Assembly: GCA_937883885.1 (NCBI GenBank)
Contig: CAKZXL010000121.1
Span: forward strand, 1-17,932
Direction: 5' to 3'
Origin: an uncultured Aquincola sp.
GTDB lineage: Bacteria; Pseudomonadota; Gammaproteobacteria; Burkholderiales; Burkholderiaceae
Length of the DNA stretch: 17,932 nucleotides
Of the stretch, positions 15,274-17,932 are shown piece after piece. The position numbers were made by a program, and so were the translations under genes. A model generated the notes under the pieces. It searched no databases. It had not been told where the DNA came from and saw only the letters and a list, made by a program, of their open reading frames with translations. Each line of letters opens with the position of its first letter. Position 1 is the first letter of the stretch.

Positions 15274-17190
15274 ATGTGCGGCATCGCCGGCTTCGTCGCC
15301 CCCGCCCCGGCCGATGCCGCAGCGGCGGCGCTACGCCGCATGGCCCGGGCCATCGCCCACCGCGGGCCCGACGACGAAGGCTTTCTCGATGCGACGAGCG
15401 CCGACGGCCGCCACCGCATCGGCCTGGCCCACCGGCGCCTGGCCATCATCGACCTGTCCACCGGCCACCAGCCCATGGGCAATGAAGACGGCCGGGTGCA
15501 GGTGGTGTTCAACGGCGAGATCTACAACCATGCGGCGCTGCGCCTGGCGCTGGAGGCGGCCGGCCACCGCTTTGCCACCCGCTCCGACACCGAGACGCTG
15601 GTGCATGCCTGGGAGGAGTGGGGCACCGACTGCGTGCACCACCTGGACGGCATGTTCGCCTTCGCCATCTGGGACGCGCGCCACGACCGGCTGTTCCTGG
15701 CGCGCGACCGCTTCGGCAAGAAGCCGCTGTTCGTCGCCGAGCCGGGCGGCGCGCTGATCTTCGCCTCCGAGATCAAGGCGCTGCTGGCCTGGCCTGGGCT
15801 GCGGCGCGAGCTGGATGCCGATGCGCTGTGGCACTACTTCGGCTGGCGCTACGTGCCCGGCCCCCGCACCCTGTGGGCCGGCGTGCGCAAGCTGATGCCC
15901 GGCCACCTGCTGCTGTGGCAGGCCGGCCGGGTGACCGAGCAGCGCTACTGGCAGCCGCCCGATGGCCTGCCCCGGCCCGCCGGCCCGCCGCTGCCCGATG
16001 CGGCCGGCGGCTTCCTGGCCGAGCTGGACCGCGCGGTGCGCATGCGCATGGTGTCCGACGTGCCGTTCGGCGCCTTCCTCTCGGGCGGCATCGATTCGTC
16101 GGCCATCGTGGCGCTGATGGCGCGCCACAGCCGGCTGCCGGTCAAGACCTTTTCGGTGGGCTTTGCCGAAAGCGCCTACAGCGAGCTGGCCTATGCCCGC
16201 CAGGTGGCCACGGCCTGCCGCACCGAACACCATGAGCTGGAGATCACCGCCCGCCACCTGGCCGACCAGCTGCCGGCGATGGCGCACTTTCGTGATGCGC
16301 CGGTGGCCGAGACGGCCGACGTGCCCATCTACCTGCTGTCGATGCAGGCGCGCCAGTCGGTCAAGATGGTGCTCACCGGCGAAGGGTCGGACGAGCTGCT
16401 GGCCGGCTATCCCAAGCACCGCTTCGAGCAGTACGCTGGCGCCTGGCAGCGGCTGCCGGCTGCGCTGCGGCAAGGCCTGTTGGAGCCGGCCGTGCGGGCC
16501 CTGCCCTACCGCTTCGCGCGCTGGCAAACGCTGGCCGCCACGCTCAACCTCGAACGCTTCGAGGACCGCATGCCGCGCTGGTTCGGTGCCCTGTCGCCCG
16601 ACGAACGCGTGGCCCTGCTGCGCCTGCCGCCGGCCCGCCTGCCGCCCGATGCCTCGGCCTTTGCCCCCCCGCAGGGCCTGAGCCCGCTGCGCCGCATCCT
16701 GCACTTCGACCAGGCCAGCTGGCTGCCCGACAACCTGCTGGAACGCGGCGACCGCATGACCATGGCCGCTTCCATCGAAAGCCGCATGCCCTTCATGGAC
16801 CACCGGCTGGCCGAGTGGGTGAGCGCGCTGCCCGACCGCCAGCGGCTGCGCGGCAGCACCAGCAAGTGGGTGCTGCGCGAAGCCATGCAGCGGGTGCTGC
16901 CGGCCGAGATCCTGCACCGGCCCAAGGTGGGCTTCCGGCTGCCGGTGAACCTGTGGCTGCGCGGCCACCTGCGCGAGCTGCTGCGCGACAGCCTGACCGG
17001 CCCTTCGTCGCGCACCCGCGGCTACTACCGCCCGCAGGTGCTGCAGCGCCTGCTCGACGAACACGACCGCGGCCGGCGCAACCACGAGAAGCTGCTGTGG
17101 TGCCTGCTCAACCTCGAGATCTGGCAGCGCAGCTGCTTCGAGGCCACCCCCACACCCACCCCCGCCCCCACCGCGCAGGAGATCGCCTGA
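15274..17190 (+). CDS. AsnB-like glutamine-dependent amidotransferase (asparagine synthase family)
   Basis: A 638-residue class II glutamine amidotransferase fused to an ATP-pyrophosphatase domain. The glutaminase half begins MCGIAGF with nucleophile Cys2 (after Met removal), then HRGPDDEG, RLAIIDLSTG, FNGEIYN and SDTE. The synthetase half has the PP-loop SGGIDSS (270-276), LTGEGSDELLAGYPKHR, and RMPFMDHRLAEW, all intact. The family adenylates a carboxylate and forms an amide. EPS loci of beta-proteobacteria, such as exosortase-associated and floc-forming clusters, often hold an AsnB homologue, so amidation of a uronic acid or peptide carboxylate in the exopolymer is more likely here than free asparagine supply. 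That is inference. The C-terminus ends in a Thr-Pro-Ala run. The gene is coupled to both neighbours (1-base gap before, TGATG overlap after). Confidence 0.9.
   Translation: MCGIAGFVAPAPADAAAAALRRMARAIAHRGPDDEGFLDATSADGRHRIGLAHRRLAIIDLSTGHQPMGNEDGRVQVVFNGEIYNHAALRLALEAAGHRFATRSDTETLVHAWEEWGTDCVHHLDGMFAFAIWDARHDRLFLARDRFGKKPLFVAEPGGALIFASEIKALLAWPGLRRELDADALWHYFGWRYVPGPRTLWAGVRKLMPGHLLLWQAGRVTEQRYWQPPDGLPRPAGPPLPDAAGGFLAELDRAVRMRMVSDVPFGAFLSGGIDSSAIVALMARHSRLPVKTFSVGFAESAYSELAYARQVATACRTEHHELEITARHLADQLPAMAHFRDAPVAETADVPIYLLSMQARQSVKMVLTGEGSDELLAGYPKHRFEQYAGAWQRLPAALRQGLLEPAVRALPYRFARWQTLAATLNLERFEDRMPRWFGALSPDERVALLRLPPARLPPDASAFAPPQGLSPLRRILHFDQASWLPDNLLERGDRMTMAASIESRMPFMDHRLAEWVSALPDRQRLRGSTSKWVLREAMQRVLPAEILHRPKVGFRLPVNLWLRGHLRELLRDSLTGPSSRTRGYYRPQVLQRLLDEHDRGRRNHEKLLWCLLNLEIWQRSCFEATPTPTPAPTAQEIA
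17177..17182 (+). promoter_or_regulatory. Ribosome binding site of the LegB-like gene
   Basis: AGGAGA lies in the last codons of the amidotransferase gene, about 7-8 bases before the ATG at 17190. It supports that start and re-initiation at the TGATG junction. Confidence 0.6.
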
Positions 17191-17932
17191 TGACCCCTAC
17201 CGTGCTGGTCACCGGCGCCGCCGGCTTCATCGGCAGCCACCTCGTGGAACGCCTGCTGGCCGAGGGCCACCCGGTGCGCGCCTTCGTGCACTACAACGCC
17301 CGCGGCCACTGGGGCCACCTGGAAGGCCTGGCCGGCACGCCGGGGCTGGAGGTGGTGGCCGGCGACATCGCCGACCCCGGCAGCGTGCGCAACGCGGTGC
17401 GCGGCTGCGACACGGTGTTCCACCTGGCCGCGCTCATCGCCATTCCGTACTCGTACGTGGCGCCGCACAGCTATGTGCACACCAACGTGCTGGGCACCCT
17501 CAACGTGCTGGAGGCCGCGCGCCATGAAGGCGTGCGCCGCCTGGTGCACACCTCCACCTCCGAGGCCTACGGCACCGCGCGCTACGTGCCCATCGACGAG
17601 CAGCATCCGCTGCAGGGCCAGTCGCCTTATGCCGCTTCCAAGATCGGGGCCGACAAGCTGGCCGAGAGCTACTTCCTCTCGTTCGGCGTGCCGGTGGCCA
17701 CCATACGGCCCTTCAACACCTATGGGCCGCGGCAATCGGCGCGGGCCGTCATCCCGGCCATCATCAGCCAGATTTTGTCGGGTCAGCGGGTGCTGCGGCT
17801 GGGCTCGCTGGCGCCGGTGCGCGACTTCAACTATGTGGCCGACACGGTGGAGGGCTTTCTGGCCGTCGCCCGATCCGATGCGGCGCTGGGCGAAGTGATC
17901 AACGTCGGCGCCGGCCGCGGCGTGTCCATCGG
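17190..17932 (+). CDS. LegB-like NAD-dependent sugar 4,6-dehydratase (3' end outside window)
   Basis: The first 247 residues of an extended short-chain dehydrogenase. TGAAGFIGS (8-16) is the NAD-binding glycine motif, D59 follows in GDI, and HLAALIAIPYSYVAP (78-92), HTSTSEAYGT (120-129), YAASK (Y147, K151), RPFNTYGPRQSARAVIP and RDFNYVADTVEG follow in order. These strings closely match the LegB family, which converts NDP-GlcNAc to a 4-keto-6-deoxy intermediate, the step before 4-amination. The expected length is about 320-340, so roughly the last quarter is missing. The frame is open to the window end. In this operon it probably feeds a 6-deoxy or 4-amino-6-deoxy sugar into the polysaccharide. 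Whether the full legionaminic acid pathway is present cannot be judged here. Confidence 0.9.
   Translation, partial: MTPTVLVTGAAGFIGSHLVERLLAEGHPVRAFVHYNARGHWGHLEGLAGTPGLEVVAGDIADPGSVRNAVRGCDTVFHLAALIAIPYSYVAPHSYVHTNVLGTLNVLEAARHEGVRRLVHTSTSEAYGTARYVPIDEQHPLQGQSPYAASKIGADKLAESYFLSFGVPVATIRPFNTYGPRQSARAVIPAIISQILSGQRVLRLGSLAPVRDFNYVADTVEGFLAVARSDAALGEVINVGAGRGVSI

Noticed and set aside
6591..17932. Exosortase/PEP-CTERM system
   Set aside because: The amidotransferase resembles those found in such loci, but no exosortase, PEP-CTERM substrate or PrsK/PrsR-like gene is present in the window.
17190..17932. Full legionaminic acid pathway
   Set aside because: Only a LegB-like enzyme is visible; no LegC, LegG, LegI or related gene lies inside the window.

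Overview
The window is a dense, very GC-rich stretch with twelve protein genes, two of them cut by the window edges. Protein families, gene style and base composition fit a betaproteobacterium of the order Burkholderiales (Rubrivivax/Leptothrix/Aquincola-like). That placement is inference from general resemblance; no rRNA or other marker is present. I see no tRNA, rRNA, CRISPR array, insertion sequence or phage gene.

Layout. (1) Bases 1-5411, minus strand: the first 1803 residues of a large nonribosomal peptide synthetase. Its order is acyl/aryl-AMP ligase, ketoreductase, a short remnant-like linker, carrier protein, condensation domain and the start of a second adenylation domain. There is no ketosynthase. 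(2) 5554-6621, plus strand: a family-2 glycosyltransferase. (3) 6591-12508, minus strand: a five-gene Wzx/Wzy-type exopolysaccharide operon holding flippase, outer-membrane export lipoprotein, CpsD-like P-loop protein, Wzz-like chain-length protein and O-antigen-ligase-like polymerase. (4) 12674-17932, plus strand: a tightly coupled operon with type II thioesterase, Sfp-type phosphopantetheinyl transferase, NodB-type deacetylase, AsnB-like amidotransferase and a LegB-type sugar 4,6-dehydratase cut by the right edge.

How the genes may work together. The synthetase needs its carrier protein primed (by the transferase) and proofread (by the thioesterase). Those two helpers sit about 7 kb away, across a complete polysaccharide assembly block, and are co-translated with sugar-modifying enzymes. 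The simplest reading is one locus making an exopolysaccharide decorated with an acyl or peptidyl group built by the synthetase. A 4,6-dehydratase (first step towards amino-deoxy sugars) and a deacetylase without a signal peptide could supply free amines for attachment, but this is inference. The alternative is two neighbouring pathways sharing a locus.

Regulation. There are two divergent intergenic regions. The one at 12509-12673 carries an 11-bp inverted repeat whose loop contains a good -10 match, a candidate operator. The one at 5412-5553 shows no convincing promoter.
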